Below, one piece after another: positions 10,108 to 20,184 of a stretch of DNA of 60,250 bases. The DNA lies in NCBI GenBank assembly GCA_025062095.1, contig JANXAZ010000020.1:1-60250 (forward strand). The letters run 5' to 3'. Source of the stretch: Geminicoccaceae bacterium (GTDB lineage: Bacteria; Pseudomonadota; Alphaproteobacteria; Geminicoccales; Geminicoccaceae). Positions within the stretch are counted from its first letter, which is position 1; the number at the start of each line of letters is the position of its first letter. A program made the translations under genes and the position numbers. The notes under the pieces were generated by a model. That model saw only the letters and a program-made list of their open reading frames with translations. It did not search any database and was not told where the DNA came from.

Positions 10108-10584
10108 ATGCGACCGCTCGCGGTGAAGACCCTCGTCTTGGCGCTTCTTCCCGCCGCCGGCGCGATCGCCGCCGAAGTCGCCTATCCCGGCGGCTGGCGG
10201 GACTGGAAGCACGTCAAGAGCATGCTCATCGAACCCGGTCATCCGCTCTACGAAGCCTTCGGCGGCATCCACCACATCTACGCCAACCCCGCCGCTCTCG
10301 AGGGCTACCGCATCGGCCGCTTCCCCGACGGCGCGGTGATCGTCTTCGATCTGCTCGAAGCCGTGCGCGAGAACAATGCGGTCGTGGAGGGCGCGCGCAA
10401 GGTGCTCGGGGTCATGGAGAAAGACTCGCGCCGCTTCGCCGCGACCGGGGGTTGGGGCTTCGAGGGCTTCGCGCGCGGCGATCCCGCCCGGCGGGTGGTG
10501 GGTGCCAAGGCCGCCGAGGCCTGCTGGGGCTGTCACGCCACCGGCGATACCCGCGACGGCGTGTTCAGCCGGCTGCGCGACTGA
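10108..10584 (+). CDS. Cytochrome P460-family c-type haem protein, exported
   Basis: A 158-residue precursor. Residues 1-22 form a signal peptide ending in AIAAE. The body matches the cytochrome P460 family: YPGGWRDWKHVKSML, GHPLYEAFGGIHHIYAN and KDSRRFAATGGWGFEGF. A single CWGCH (139-143) binds haem c. Family members include P460 enzymes that oxidise hydroxylamine and NO-binding cytochrome c'-beta proteins; which kind this is cannot be told from sequence. It acts in the periplasm. The divergent HxlR regulator probably controls it. The pair interrupts the usual lipA-COQ10-cinA order, so it may be an acquired insertion. Confidence 0.87.
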   Translation: MRPLAVKTLVLALLPAAGAIAAEVAYPGGWRDWKHVKSMLIEPGHPLYEAFGGIHHIYANPAALEGYRIGRFPDGAVIVFDLLEAVRENNAVVEGARKVLGVMEKDSRRFAATGGWGFEGFARGDPARRVVGAKAAEACWGCHATGDTRDGVFSRLRD

Positions 10585-10593
10585 GCCGCGGGC

Positions 10594-11118
10594 TCAGCCG
10601 CCGGCCGCCGCCCCCGGCCGGGCTTCGGTCGCCAGCGCCTCGAGGCCGAGCAGGAGCAGGGTCTCGACCGCGGCGAGTCGGATCGCCCGACGATCGCCGG
10701 GGAACAGGCATCGTCGGTGCACGACCACGCCGTCGCGGCGGCCGGCGGCGAGATGCACGAGGCCCACGGGCTTCTCCGGCGTCCCGCCGCCCGGTCCGGC
10801 GATGCCCGTGGCGGCGAGGGCCAGCCCGCACGAGGAGCGCGCGAGCGCTCCCGCGACGAGCTCGCGCGCGCAGGCCTCGCTCACCGCCCCGTAGCTCGCG
10901 AGCGTCTCCGGGCGCACGCCCAGAAGCTCGATCTTGGCGCGGTTGTCGTAGACCACCCAGCCGCGGTCGAGGACCGCGGAAGCCCCCGGATGCTCGGTGA
11001 GGCAACCGGCCACCAGTCCGCCCGTGCAGGATTCGGCCGTCGCCAAGCGGATCCCGCGCGCGCGGCAGGCGTCGAGGAGCCGCGCCGCGGCCGCGAGACA
11101 GCTCTCGGGAAAGCTCAC
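10594..11118 (-). CDS. pncC: Nicotinamide-nucleotide amidohydrolase (CinA C-terminal type)
   Basis: A 174-residue stand-alone CinA-C domain. TAESCTGGLVAG near residue 26 and ATGIAGPGGGTPEKPVGLVHLA near 107 are the signature motifs; the Ser of ESCTGG and the later Lys/Tyr region form the active site. The enzyme hydrolyses nicotinamide mononucleotide to nicotinate mononucleotide, recycling NAD breakdown products. The start is GTG (11116-11118), overlapping the ispDF stop (GTGA), so the two are translationally coupled. The normal neighbour in this group is indeed ispDF. The CinA N-terminal domain is absent, which is usual here. Confidence 0.92.
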   Translation of the reverse strand: MSFPESCLAAAARLLDACRARGIRLATAESCTGGLVAGCLTEHPGASAVLDRGWVVYDNRAKIELLGVRPETLASYGAVSEACARELVAGALARSSCGLALAATGIAGPGGGTPEKPVGLVHLAAGRRDGVVVHRRCLFPGDRRAIRLAAVETLLLLGLEALATEARPGAAAGG

Positions 11119-12269
11119 GGCGCGTGCGCGAAGCGAGCGGTGGCGAGTGCCGTGGCCATGATCCCCTCCCCTCGGCCGACGAAGCCGAGCCCTTCGGTGG
11201 TCGTCGCCTTGACACTGACGGCGCCCGCGCCGAGCCCGAGCAGCGCGGCCAGACGTTCCCGCATCGCCGCGCGATGCGGCGCGAGCTTCGGGCGCTCGGC
11301 CAGGATCGTGACGTCGACGTGCTCGAGTACGCCTCCGGCCCCGCTCAGGAGCTCGAGGGCGCGGCGCAGGAACAGGCTGGAATCGGCGTCGCGCCAGCGG
11401 GGATCGCGGGGCGGGAAGTGCTCGCCGATGTCGCCCGCGCCGACGAGCCCCAGGATCGCATCGGTGAGCGCGTGCAGGACGACGTCGGCATCCGAGTGCC
11501 CCTCGAGGCCGAGCGCGAAGGGGATCTCGATGCCGCCGAGGACGAGCCTACGGCCGGGGACGAGGCGGTGGACGTCGATGCCCTGCGCGGTGCGACGGAC
11601 GGCGGCGGCGACGAGCCTGCGCTCGGCGAGGGTGAAGTCTTCGGGCAGCGTGAGCTTCACGTTGTCCTCCTCGCCGGGGACGTGGATCACGGGCAGTCCG
11701 GCCCAGGCCGCGACCGCCCCGTCGTCGGGAAAGCCCAGCGGCGGCGCGCGGCGATGGGCATCCAGGATCGCCCCGAAGATGAAGCCCTGGGGCGTCTGGA
11801 CGCGGACGAGATCGGTCCGTTCGACGTCCTCGAGCACGCGTTCGCCGCGCGTGCGGCGCAGGCTGTCGACCACCGGCAGAGCCGGCAGGACCGCCGGATG
11901 GCGCTCGAGGGCGCGCAAGACCCGATCGACGAGGGCGCGCGAGCAGAAGGGCCGCGCGGCGTCGTGGACGAGCACGAGATCCGGCGCTCGGTACGCGAGC
12001 GCCTCGAGGCCCGCGCGCACCGAGGCCTGACGCGTGGGCCCGCCGACGATCGGCGGCAGGAGCGGAAGACCGGCGACCGCCTCTTCGTAGAGCGGCCGGT
12101 GCTCGGGGGCGATGACCACCGCGACCGCGTCGATCGCCGGATGGCGGCAGAAGAGCTCGGCCGAATGGCGCAGCACCGGGCGGCCGCCGAGGGGGCGGTA
12201 CTGCTTGGGGATCTCGCCACCGGCGCGGATCCCCGCGCCCGCCGCGACGACCAGGGCCACGCAGTTCAT
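11115..12269 (-). CDS. ispDF: Fused IspD-IspF enzyme of isoprenoid synthesis
   Basis: A 384-residue bifunctional protein of the methylerythritol phosphate pathway. Residues 1-225 are IspD (2-C-methyl-D-erythritol 4-phosphate cytidylyltransferase) with [16 protein letters not shown] and VHDAARPF. The remainder is IspF (2-C-methyl-D-erythritol 2,4-cyclodiphosphate synthase) with [25 protein letters not shown] and TTTEGLGF. The fusion is common in Alphaproteobacteria, although the two reactions are not consecutive. ATG 12267-12269 gives a normal IspD N-terminus. It is divergent from ntrB. Confidence 0.96.
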   Translation of the reverse strand: MNCVALVVAAGAGIRAGGEIPKQYRPLGGRPVLRHSAELFCRHPAIDAVAVVIAPEHRPLYEEAVAGLPLLPPIVGGPTRQASVRAGLEALAYRAPDLVLVHDAARPFCSRALVDRVLRALERHPAVLPALPVVDSLRRTRGERVLEDVERTDLVRVQTPQGFIFGAILDAHRRAPPLGFPDDGAVAAWAGLPVIHVPGEEDNVKLTLPEDFTLAERRLVAAAVRRTAQGIDVHRLVPGRRLVLGGIEIPFALGLEGHSDADVVLHALTDAILGLVGAGDIGEHFPPRDPRWRDADSSLFLRRALELLSGAGGVLEHVDVTILAERPKLAPHRAAMRERLAALLGLGAGAVSVKATTTEGLGFVGRGEGIMATALATARFAHAP

Positions 12270-12383
12270 CGCGATCGGTCTCCCTCGTCGCGAGCCTATC
12301 GGAGGGCGGGGCGGAGCTCCAGGGGGCGGCAGGCGGCGTCCCGGGCGCTTGCTCCCGGGCGCGGGTCGGGCTAAGTGTGCCTC

Positions 12384-12423
12384 GGATTTGTGCACTTGCC
12401 CGCGCGTGCACAGGATTTGCGCA
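12384..12423. promoter_or_regulatory. Inverted and direct repeat upstream of ntrB
   Basis: Two 7-bp arms, TGTGCAC (12389-12395) and GTGCACA (12406-12412), are separated by 10 bp. Each sits next to a copy of GGATTTG, giving the near direct repeats GGATTTGTGCA (12384-12394) and GGATTTGCGCA (12413-12423), 29 bp apart. The element ends just before the preferred ntrB ATG at 12425. It resembles NtrC half-sites (TGCAC/GTGCA), but the spacing is longer than in classical sites. If ntrB started at GTG 12377 it would be coding. Confidence 0.4.
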
Positions 12424-12424
12424 G

Positions 12425-13548
12425 ATGCTCCAGCGCTCCGCGAGCCATCCGAGCCCCAAAAGCCCGCCTCCGGCCGAGCTCCTCCTCGCCAATCTGCCGA
12501 GCCCGGTCCTCGCCCTCGACCCCGAGCTGCGGGTCGCCGCCGTCAACCCGGCGGCCGAGCAGCTCTTCTCGGCCAGCGCGCGGATGCTCTTGGGCCGCCC
12601 CGTGGGCGAGTTCCTGGCCCCGCACGCCCGCTTCCTCGATTTGGCACGTCAGGTGCAATCGGAGGGGCGGTCGTTGTCGGATTACGGGATGGAACTCGCC
12701 CTCGCCCGCGGGGAGGCGGTCGCGGTCGACTGCCATCTCGCCCCGATCGTGGAGCGGCCGGGGACGGTCCTGGCCGTGCTGCACCCCTGCTCCGTGGCCC
12801 ATCGCTTCGATCCCCAGCGCGCCCAGCGCGGCTCCGGGCGCTCGATCGCGGGCCTCGCCGCCACGCTCGCGCACGAGGTCAAGAACCCGCTTTCCGGCAT
12901 CCGCGGCGCCGCTCAGCTCCTCGAACCGGTGCTGGCGCCGGAGGATCGTCCGCTCGTGGCGCTGATCTGCGCCGAGGTCGATCGCATCGTGGGGCTGGTC
13001 GAGCGGATGGAAGCCTTCGGCGAAAGTGTGCCGCTCGAGCGCCGGCCGGTGAACGTCCACCAGGTCCTCGACCACGTCCGCCGGCTCGCCGAGAGCGGCT
13101 TCGCCCGCCACGTGCGCTTCCAGGAGGCCTACGATCCCTCGCTGCCGGAGGTCGAAGGCGACCGCGACCGGCTCGTCCAGGCCTTCCTCAACCTGGTCAA
13201 GAACGCCGCCGAGGCGCTGACCGGCGAAGGCGGGGTGATCACCCTGTCCACCCACTTCCGACACGGCTTCCGGATGGCCGCCGGGCACAGCGGCACGATG
13301 GTCGAACTCCCGATCACGATCGAGGTCAAGGACAACGGCCCGGGCATCCCGCCCGAGATCCGCGATCATCTCTTCGAGCCCTTCGTGACCACCAAGCCCA
13401 AGGGCCGCGGTCTGGGCCTGGCGCTCGTCGCCAAGATCGTCGCCGATCACGGCGGGGTCGTCTCGGTCGAGGACGGCGAGCCCGGGACGGTGGTGCGGGT
13501 GCGGCTGCCGGCCGCGCCGCAGCGTTCCACGGCTCGGGGGAAGGAGCG

Positions 13549-13552
<4 letters not shown>
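12425..13552 (+). CDS. ntrB: Nitrogen regulation sensor kinase NtrB
   Basis: A 375-residue cytoplasmic histidine kinase. A PAS domain (about 18-125) is followed by the dimerisation helix with phospho-acceptor His150 in [21 protein letters not shown] and by an ATP-binding domain with [16 protein letters not shown] and GRGLGLAL. NtrB phosphorylates or dephosphorylates NtrC according to PII state. The frame remains open to GTG 12377, but ATG 12425 is preferred because it leaves the repeat element outside the gene. The stop overlaps the ntrC start (ATGA). No dusB/nifR3 gene lies upstream, unlike in many relatives. Confidence 0.93.
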
Positions 13553-14997
<1,445 letters not shown>

Positions 14998-15006
14998 TCC
15001 CGTGAC

Positions 15007-17301
15007 GTGAACGATCGCCCCGCCCCGGAGCCCGCGGCGCGCCCGAGCGAAGGCCCGCTCGCGCGTGCGCGGGCGGTGTTCGCGCGCGCCGAGATCGAGC
15101 GGCGTCTGGCGCTTTTTCTCGTCGTCGCGGCGATCGTCTCGGCGATCGCCACCTATGCCGCGATCGGAGGGCTGGGCACGGGCGGGGCGGCGGTGCGCAC
15201 CGTCGTCCTCCTCCTCAACCTCGACCTCGTGCTCTTGTTGCTGTTGGGGGCGATCGTCGCGCGCCGGCTCGTGGGCCTGTTCTTGGCGCGCAGGGGCGGC
15301 GGGGCGGCCTCCCGGCTCCACACCCGGCTCGTGGGGCTGTTCAGCCTGCTCGCCGTGACCCCGGCCATTCTCGTGGCGGTCTTCAGCGTGGTGTTCCTCG
15401 CCTCGGGGCTCGAATCGTGGTTCTCCGCGCGCGTGCGCACCGCGCTCGAGAACAGCCTCAAGGTGGCCGAGGCCTATCTCGCCGAGCACCGCGAGGTGAT
15501 CCGGGCGGACGCGCTGGCCATGGCGGCCGATCTCAACCGCGAAGGCCCGCTCCTGCTCGATCGGCCCCAGGCCTTTCGCCAGTTCGTCACCGCCCAGGCG
15601 GCGATCCGCGCGCTCACCGAGGCGGTGGTCTTCGACGGCGGCGGCCGGGTGCTCGCGGCCTCCGGCCTCGGGGTCGTGCTCGGCTTCGAGGGCGTGCCGG
15701 AAGAGGCGCTCGCGCGCGCGGCCCGGGGCGAGGTCGTCACCCTCACGAGCGACACCGAGGACCGGGTGCGGGCGCTCGTGCGCCTGGAGGGCTTCGGAGA
15801 CGCTTATCTCTACGTCGGTCGTCTCGTCGATCCCAAGGTCCTCGCCTTCATGGAGCGCACCCAGGAGGTCGTGAGCGACTATCGGCTGATCGAGACCGAG
15901 CGCAGCGGGATCCAGATCACCTCCTCGCTCATCTTCATGACCGTGGCGCTGCTTCTGCTCATGGCCGCGGTCTGGCTCGGCATCGGCTTCGCCGATCGCC
16001 TCGCCGTGCCGCTCGGGCGGCTGATCGAGGCGGCCGAGCGGGTGCGCGCGGGCGATCTCGTCGTGCGGGTGCCCGAGCCCGAGCGAGCCGAGGACGAGCT
16101 CGGCCTGCTCGCGCGCACCTTCAACCGCATGACGAGCCAGCTCGAAGCCCAGCGCCGGGCGCTGGTCGAGGCCAACCGCGAGCTCGACGAGAGGCGGCGG
16201 TTCATCGAGACGGTCCTGGCGGGCGTCACCGCCGGGGTCGTCGGGCTCGACCGCGAGCGCCGGGTGCTCCTCGCCAACCGCAGCGCCGCGGCGCTTCTGG
16301 GCGTGGGCGAAGAGGAGCTCCCCGGCCGGCCGCTCGAGGATCTTCTGCCCGAGATCGCGCCCCTGTTCCTTCGGCTCCGCGACGATCCCGAGCGACCGGT
16401 GGAAGAATCGCTCGCGATCGCCCGCAAAGGGCGGCTGCGCACGCTCCTCGTCCGGCTCGCCCCGCAGCCGGGCCCCGCCGGCCCGAGCGGCTTCGTCCTC
16501 ACCTTCGACGACATCAGCGAGCTCATCGCCGCCCAGCGCCAGGCGGCCTGGGCGGAAGTCGCGCGGCGCATCGCGCACGAGATCAAGAATCCTCTGACCC
16601 CGATCCGGCTCACCGCCGAGCGGCTCGGCCGTCGCTTCCGCACCCGGATGCCGGAAGAGGAGCGCGAGGGTTTCGGCCGCGCGGTGGACACGATCGTCCA
16701 GCAGGTCGACGTCATCGGCCGGCTGGTCTCCGAATTCTCGGCCTTCGCGCGCATGCCGGCACCGGTCTTCCGCAGCGAATCCCTCGCCGCTTTGTTGCGC
16801 AAGGCGGTCGATCTGCAAGAAAGCGCCCGCCAGGAGATCGATTTCCGCCTGGAGCTCCCTCCCGACGATCCACTCGTGCTCGATTGCGACGCCGAGAAGA
16901 TCGTCCAGGTGATGACCAACCTCTTGCAGAACGCCGTCGATGCGCTCCTCGAAGGGCCTCCGCGGGCGGACGGTGCGCGGGGGCGGATCGTCGTGCGGGC
17001 GCGGCGGGCGGGTCGCGAGATCCTGGTCGAGGTCGAGGACAACGGTCCCGGCTTTCCGCCCGGGGATCGGCATCGGCTGCTCGAGCCCTACGCCACCACG
17101 CGCGCCAAGGGAACCGGCTTGGGACTTGCCATCGTCCGGAAGATCATGGAGGAACACGACGGCCGGGTGGAGCTGGCCGACGGCGAGGAGGGGGGCGCGC
17201 TCGTTCGGCTCGCCTTTCCGGCGCGCGCGACGCGCGAACCTCCGGCCGTGCGCACGACCGAGACCGGTCGCCCGCAACCGGTGGGCGAGCCCACCGTTTG
17301 A
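15007..17301 (+). CDS. ntrY: Membrane sensor kinase NtrY
   Basis: A 764-residue membrane histidine kinase. About four N-terminal hydrophobic segments fall between residues 35 and 135, then a periplasmic sensor region, another hydrophobic segment near 305-328, a HAMP linker, a PAS domain (about 405-500), and HisKA/HATPase domains with RRIAHEIKNPLTPIRL, NLLQNAVDAL, DNGPGF and GTGLGLAI. In Alphaproteobacteria NtrY partners NtrX and has been linked to nitrogen and redox or low-oxygen sensing. The start is GTG (15007-15009), 9 bp after ntrC. One operon with ntrBC and ntrX is likely. Confidence 0.95.
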   Translation: MNDRPAPEPAARPSEGPLARARAVFARAEIERRLALFLVVAAIVSAIATYAAIGGLGTGGAAVRTVVLLLNLDLVLLLLLGAIVARRLVGLFLARRGGGAASRLHTRLVGLFSLLAVTPAILVAVFSVVFLASGLESWFSARVRTALENSLKVAEAYLAEHREVIRADALAMAADLNREGPLLLDRPQAFRQFVTAQAAIRALTEAVVFDGGGRVLAASGLGVVLGFEGVPEEALARAARGEVVTLTSDTEDRVRALVRLEGFGDAYLYVGRLVDPKVLAFMERTQEVVSDYRLIETERSGIQITSSLIFMTVALLLLMAAVWLGIGFADRLAVPLGRLIEAAERVRAGDLVVRVPEPERAEDELGLLARTFNRMTSQLEAQRRALVEANRELDERRRFIETVLAGVTAGVVGLDRERRVLLANRSAAALLGVGEEELPGRPLEDLLPEIAPLFLRLRDDPERPVEESLAIARKGRLRTLLVRLAPQPGPAGPSGFVLTFDDISELIAAQRQAAWAEVARRIAHEIKNPLTPIRLTAERLGRRFRTRMPEEEREGFGRAVDTIVQQVDVIGRLVSEFSAFARMPAPVFRSESLAALLRKAVDLQESARQEIDFRLELPPDDPLVLDCDAEKIVQVMTNLLQNAVDALLEGPPRADGARGRIVVRARRAGREILVEVEDNGPGFPPGDRHRLLEPYATTRAKGTGLGLAIVRKIMEEHDGRVELADGEEGGALVRLAFPARATREPPAVRTTETGRPQPVGEPTV

Positions 17302-17317
17302 GCCTGGGGACCATCGC

Positions 17318-18706
17318 ATGAGCAAGGACATCTTGATCGTGGACGACGAGGCGGCGATCCGCGAAGTCGTGAGCGCCGTTCTCGAAGACGAGGGTTTCCG
17401 GCCGCGGCAAGCGGCGACCGCCGAGGAAGCGCTCGCTCAGATCCAGCGCCGCTTGCCGGGCCTCGTGCTCTTGGACATCTGGCTCGAGGGCTCGAAGATG
17501 GACGGCATCCAGCTGCTCGAGCGGATCAAGGCCGAACATCCGCACCTGCCCGTGGTCATGTTCTCCGGTCACGGCACGATCGAGACCGCCGTCCAAGCGA
17601 TCAAGAAAGGCGCGTACGATTTCATCGAGAAGCCCTTCAAGGCCGATCGGCTCCTCCTCGCCGTCCGCCACGCTCTCGAAGCGAGCCGGCTCAAGCGCGA
17701 AAACGAAGAGCTCAAGGCCCGCATCGGCGAGGAGCTCGAGCTCGTCGGCAGTTCGCCGGCGATGGTCAAGGTGCGCCAGACGATCGAGAAAGTGGCGCCC
17801 ACCAATTCCCGCGTCCTCATCTCCGGCCCCGCCGGCTCGGGCAAGGAGGTGGCGGCGCGCATGATCCATCTCCGCTCGCGCCGCGCCGACGGTCCCTTCG
17901 TCATCGTCAACGCCGCGGCCCTGAGCCCCGACCGGGTCGAGCTCGAGCTCTTCGGCGCCGAGCCGGGCTGGCTCGGCCCCGAGCAGGGACGGATCATCGG
18001 CGCCTTCGAACGCGCGGACGGCGGCACGCTTTTGATCGACGAAGTGGCGGACATGCCGCTCGAGACCCAGGGCAAGATCATCCGCGTGCTCCACGACCAG
18101 CGCTTCACGCGCCTGGGCGGCGACCAGCGCATCGAGGTCGACGTCCGCGTCCTTTCCACCACCAACCGCGACCTCAAGCAGGAGATCGCCGCCGGCCGCT
18201 TCCGCGAGGACCTCTATTACCGCTTGAACGTCGTTCCCCTCGAGATGCCGAGGCTCGCCGATCGGCGCACCGACATCCCCGAGCTCGCGCGTCATTTCAT
18301 GCAGCTCGCCGCCCGCAATCTCGGAGTGCCGCCGCGGCCGATCTCGGAAGAGGCCATGGCCGTGCTCCAGACCGCGAACTGGCCGGGCGACGTCCGCCAG
18401 CTGCGCAACACCGTCGAATGGCTCTTGATCATGGCCCCGGGGCCCGCCGAGCGGCCCATCGCGGTGCAGGATCTGCCGCCCGAGCTGACCGCTTCGGCGA
18501 CGAGCGCGCTGGATCCCCTCGCCAACGGCGAGCTCGTCTCGATGCCGCTGCGCGAAGCGCGCGAACATTTCGAGCGCTCTTATCTCCAGGCCCAGCTCCA
18601 GCGCTTCGGCGGCAACATCTCGCGCACCGCGAATTTCGTCGGCATGGAGCGCTCGGCGCTGCACCGCAAGCTCAAGACCCTCGGCCTCAACAGCTCCGAC
18701 GACTGA
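17318..18706 (+). CDS. ntrX: Response regulator NtrX
   Basis: A 462-residue regulator with a receiver domain (Asp53 in LLDIWLEG), an AAA+ domain (SGPAGSGKE Walker A, LIDEVADMP Walker B) and a C-terminal Fis-type helix-turn-helix. The GAFTGA loop that NtrC has is missing; the corresponding stretch reads ELFGAEPGWLGPEQGRIIGAF. This loss is a known feature of alphaproteobacterial NtrX and suggests that it does not work as a classical sigma-54 activator. ATG 17318-17320 lies 16 bp after ntrY. NtrY is its expected kinase. Confidence 0.95.
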   Translation: MSKDILIVDDEAAIREVVSAVLEDEGFRPRQAATAEEALAQIQRRLPGLVLLDIWLEGSKMDGIQLLERIKAEHPHLPVVMFSGHGTIETAVQAIKKGAYDFIEKPFKADRLLLAVRHALEASRLKRENEELKARIGEELELVGSSPAMVKVRQTIEKVAPTNSRVLISGPAGSGKEVAARMIHLRSRRADGPFVIVNAAALSPDRVELELFGAEPGWLGPEQGRIIGAFERADGGTLLIDEVADMPLETQGKIIRVLHDQRFTRLGGDQRIEVDVRVLSTTNRDLKQEIAAGRFREDLYYRLNVVPLEMPRLADRRTDIPELARHFMQLAARNLGVPPRPISEEAMAVLQTANWPGDVRQLRNTVEWLLIMAPGPAERPIAVQDLPPELTASATSALDPLANGELVSMPLREAREHFERSYLQAQLQRFGGNISRTANFVGMERSALHRKLKTLGLNSSDD

Positions 18707-18781
18707 GCGCGCGATGGCCCGCCGCCGCGTCTTCGCCGCCGTCCCGCGCCGCCTCCTCGGGCGCGCGTCGAGGAACCGGTC

Positions 18782-20155
18782 GTGCGCGTGATCGTCGCCG
18801 GTGCCGGCCAGGTCGGATCGGCGATCACCCGCTATCTCGTCCGGGCGGGGGCCGATGTCACGGTCGTCGACCGCGATCCCGCGGTCGCCCAGCGGCTCGG
18901 CGACGCCCTCGACGTCCAGGCGGTGGTCGGCCACGCGGCGCTTCCGAGCGTGCTCGAGCAGGCGGGCGCGGCGGACGCCGATCTCCTCGTCGCCGTCACC
19001 CACGTCGACGAGGTCAACATGGTCGCCTGCCAGGTCGCCCATTCGCTCTTCAACGTCCCCACCCGGATCGCCCGGGTGCGCGAGCAGGACTATCTGCGCG
19101 GCCGCTTCCGCGACCTCTTCCGGCGCGAGCACATCCCCATCGACGTCGTCATCTCGCCCGAGCTCGAGGTCGCGCACGCGATCGCGCTGCGCCTGTCGGT
19201 CCCCGGGGCGCTCACCCTCGTTCCCTTCGCCGAGGACCGCGTGCGCCTGGTGGGCCTGCGCATGGGCGAGCACGCGGCGGTGCTGGACACCCCTTTGCGC
19301 CAGCTCACCCATCTGTTTCCCGACCTGCACATCGTCTGCGTGGGCATCCTGCGCGGCGAGCGCTTCTTCCTGCCCTCGGGCGACGATACGATCCGCCGCG
19401 ACGACGAGGTCTATTTCGTCGTCGAGACCGCGCATCTGTCCCGCGCGCTTCCCGTCTTCGGCCGCGAAGAGCGCATCGGCGAGCGGATCGTGATCGTGGG
19501 CGGCGGGAACATCGGCTTCGCGCTCGCCCAAGAGCTCGAGAAACGGGCGAGCGAGTTCGCCGTGACGGTGGTCGAGGCCAGCCGGGCGCGGGCCGAATTC
19601 GTGGCCGAGCGCCTCGCCCGGGCGGTCGTGCTCAACGGCGATGCGCGCGCGCTCGACCTCTTGCGCGAGGCCGGGGCCGAGAAGGCCGCGGCGGTGGTCG
19701 CCGTCACCGACAGCGACGAGACGAACATCTTGAGCGCCCTTCTGGCCAAACAATTGGGCACGCGCTGGGCGATCACGCTCGTGAACAAGCGCGATTACGA
19801 GCAGCTGACCGCGAGCATCGGCATCGACGTCACCGTCAACCCGCGCGACACCACGGTCTCGAGCATCCTCGCCCACATCCGCCGCGGCCGCATCCGCGCC
19901 GTCCACACCATCCGCGACGGTGCCGCGGAGGTGTTCGAGGCCGAGGCTCTCGACACCTCTCCCGTGGTCGGCACGCCCTTGCGCGAGCTCCGCGCCCAGG
20001 GGTTGGTCGTGGGCGCGGTCGTCCGCCAGGGCACGGTCGTCGCGCCGCGCGGCGACACGGTCCTGCGTGCCGGCGATCGGGTGATCCTCGCGGCGCGCGG
20101 CGAGGCGGTGAAGCGCGTCGAGCAGCTCTTCGCCGTGCGCCTCGACTATTTCTGA
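18782..20155 (+). CDS. trkA: Trk potassium uptake regulator TrkA
   Basis: A 457-residue peripheral membrane protein made of two RCK units. Each has a Rossmann NAD-binding part (GAGQVGSAITRYLVRAGADVTVVD at the start; VGGGNIGFALAQELE in the middle) followed by a TrkA-C domain. It gates the TrkH/TrkG potassium channel in response to nucleotides. No trkH is present in the window. Association with ntrYX is a frequent alphaproteobacterial arrangement. The start is GTG (18782-18784), about 75 bp after ntrX, so it may have its own transcription start or be read through. Confidence 0.94.
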   Translation: MRVIVAGAGQVGSAITRYLVRAGADVTVVDRDPAVAQRLGDALDVQAVVGHAALPSVLEQAGAADADLLVAVTHVDEVNMVACQVAHSLFNVPTRIARVREQDYLRGRFRDLFRREHIPIDVVISPELEVAHAIALRLSVPGALTLVPFAEDRVRLVGLRMGEHAAVLDTPLRQLTHLFPDLHIVCVGILRGERFFLPSGDDTIRRDDEVYFVVETAHLSRALPVFGREERIGERIVIVGGGNIGFALAQELEKRASEFAVTVVEASRARAEFVAERLARAVVLNGDARALDLLREAGAEKAAAVVAVTDSDETNILSALLAKQLGTRWAITLVNKRDYEQLTASIGIDVTVNPRDTTVSSILAHIRRGRIRAVHTIRDGAAEVFEAEALDTSPVVGTPLRELRAQGLVVGAVVRQGTVVAPRGDTVLRAGDRVILAARGEAVKRVEQLFAVRLDYF

Positions 20156-20184
20156 AAGACGCGCGGAACGGAAGGACCTCGGCG

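Noticed and set aside
12377-12424. GTG 12377 as the ntrB start
   Set aside because: It would add 16 residues ([15 protein letters not shown]) not typical of NtrB and would place the repeat element in coding sequence. It cannot be fully excluded.
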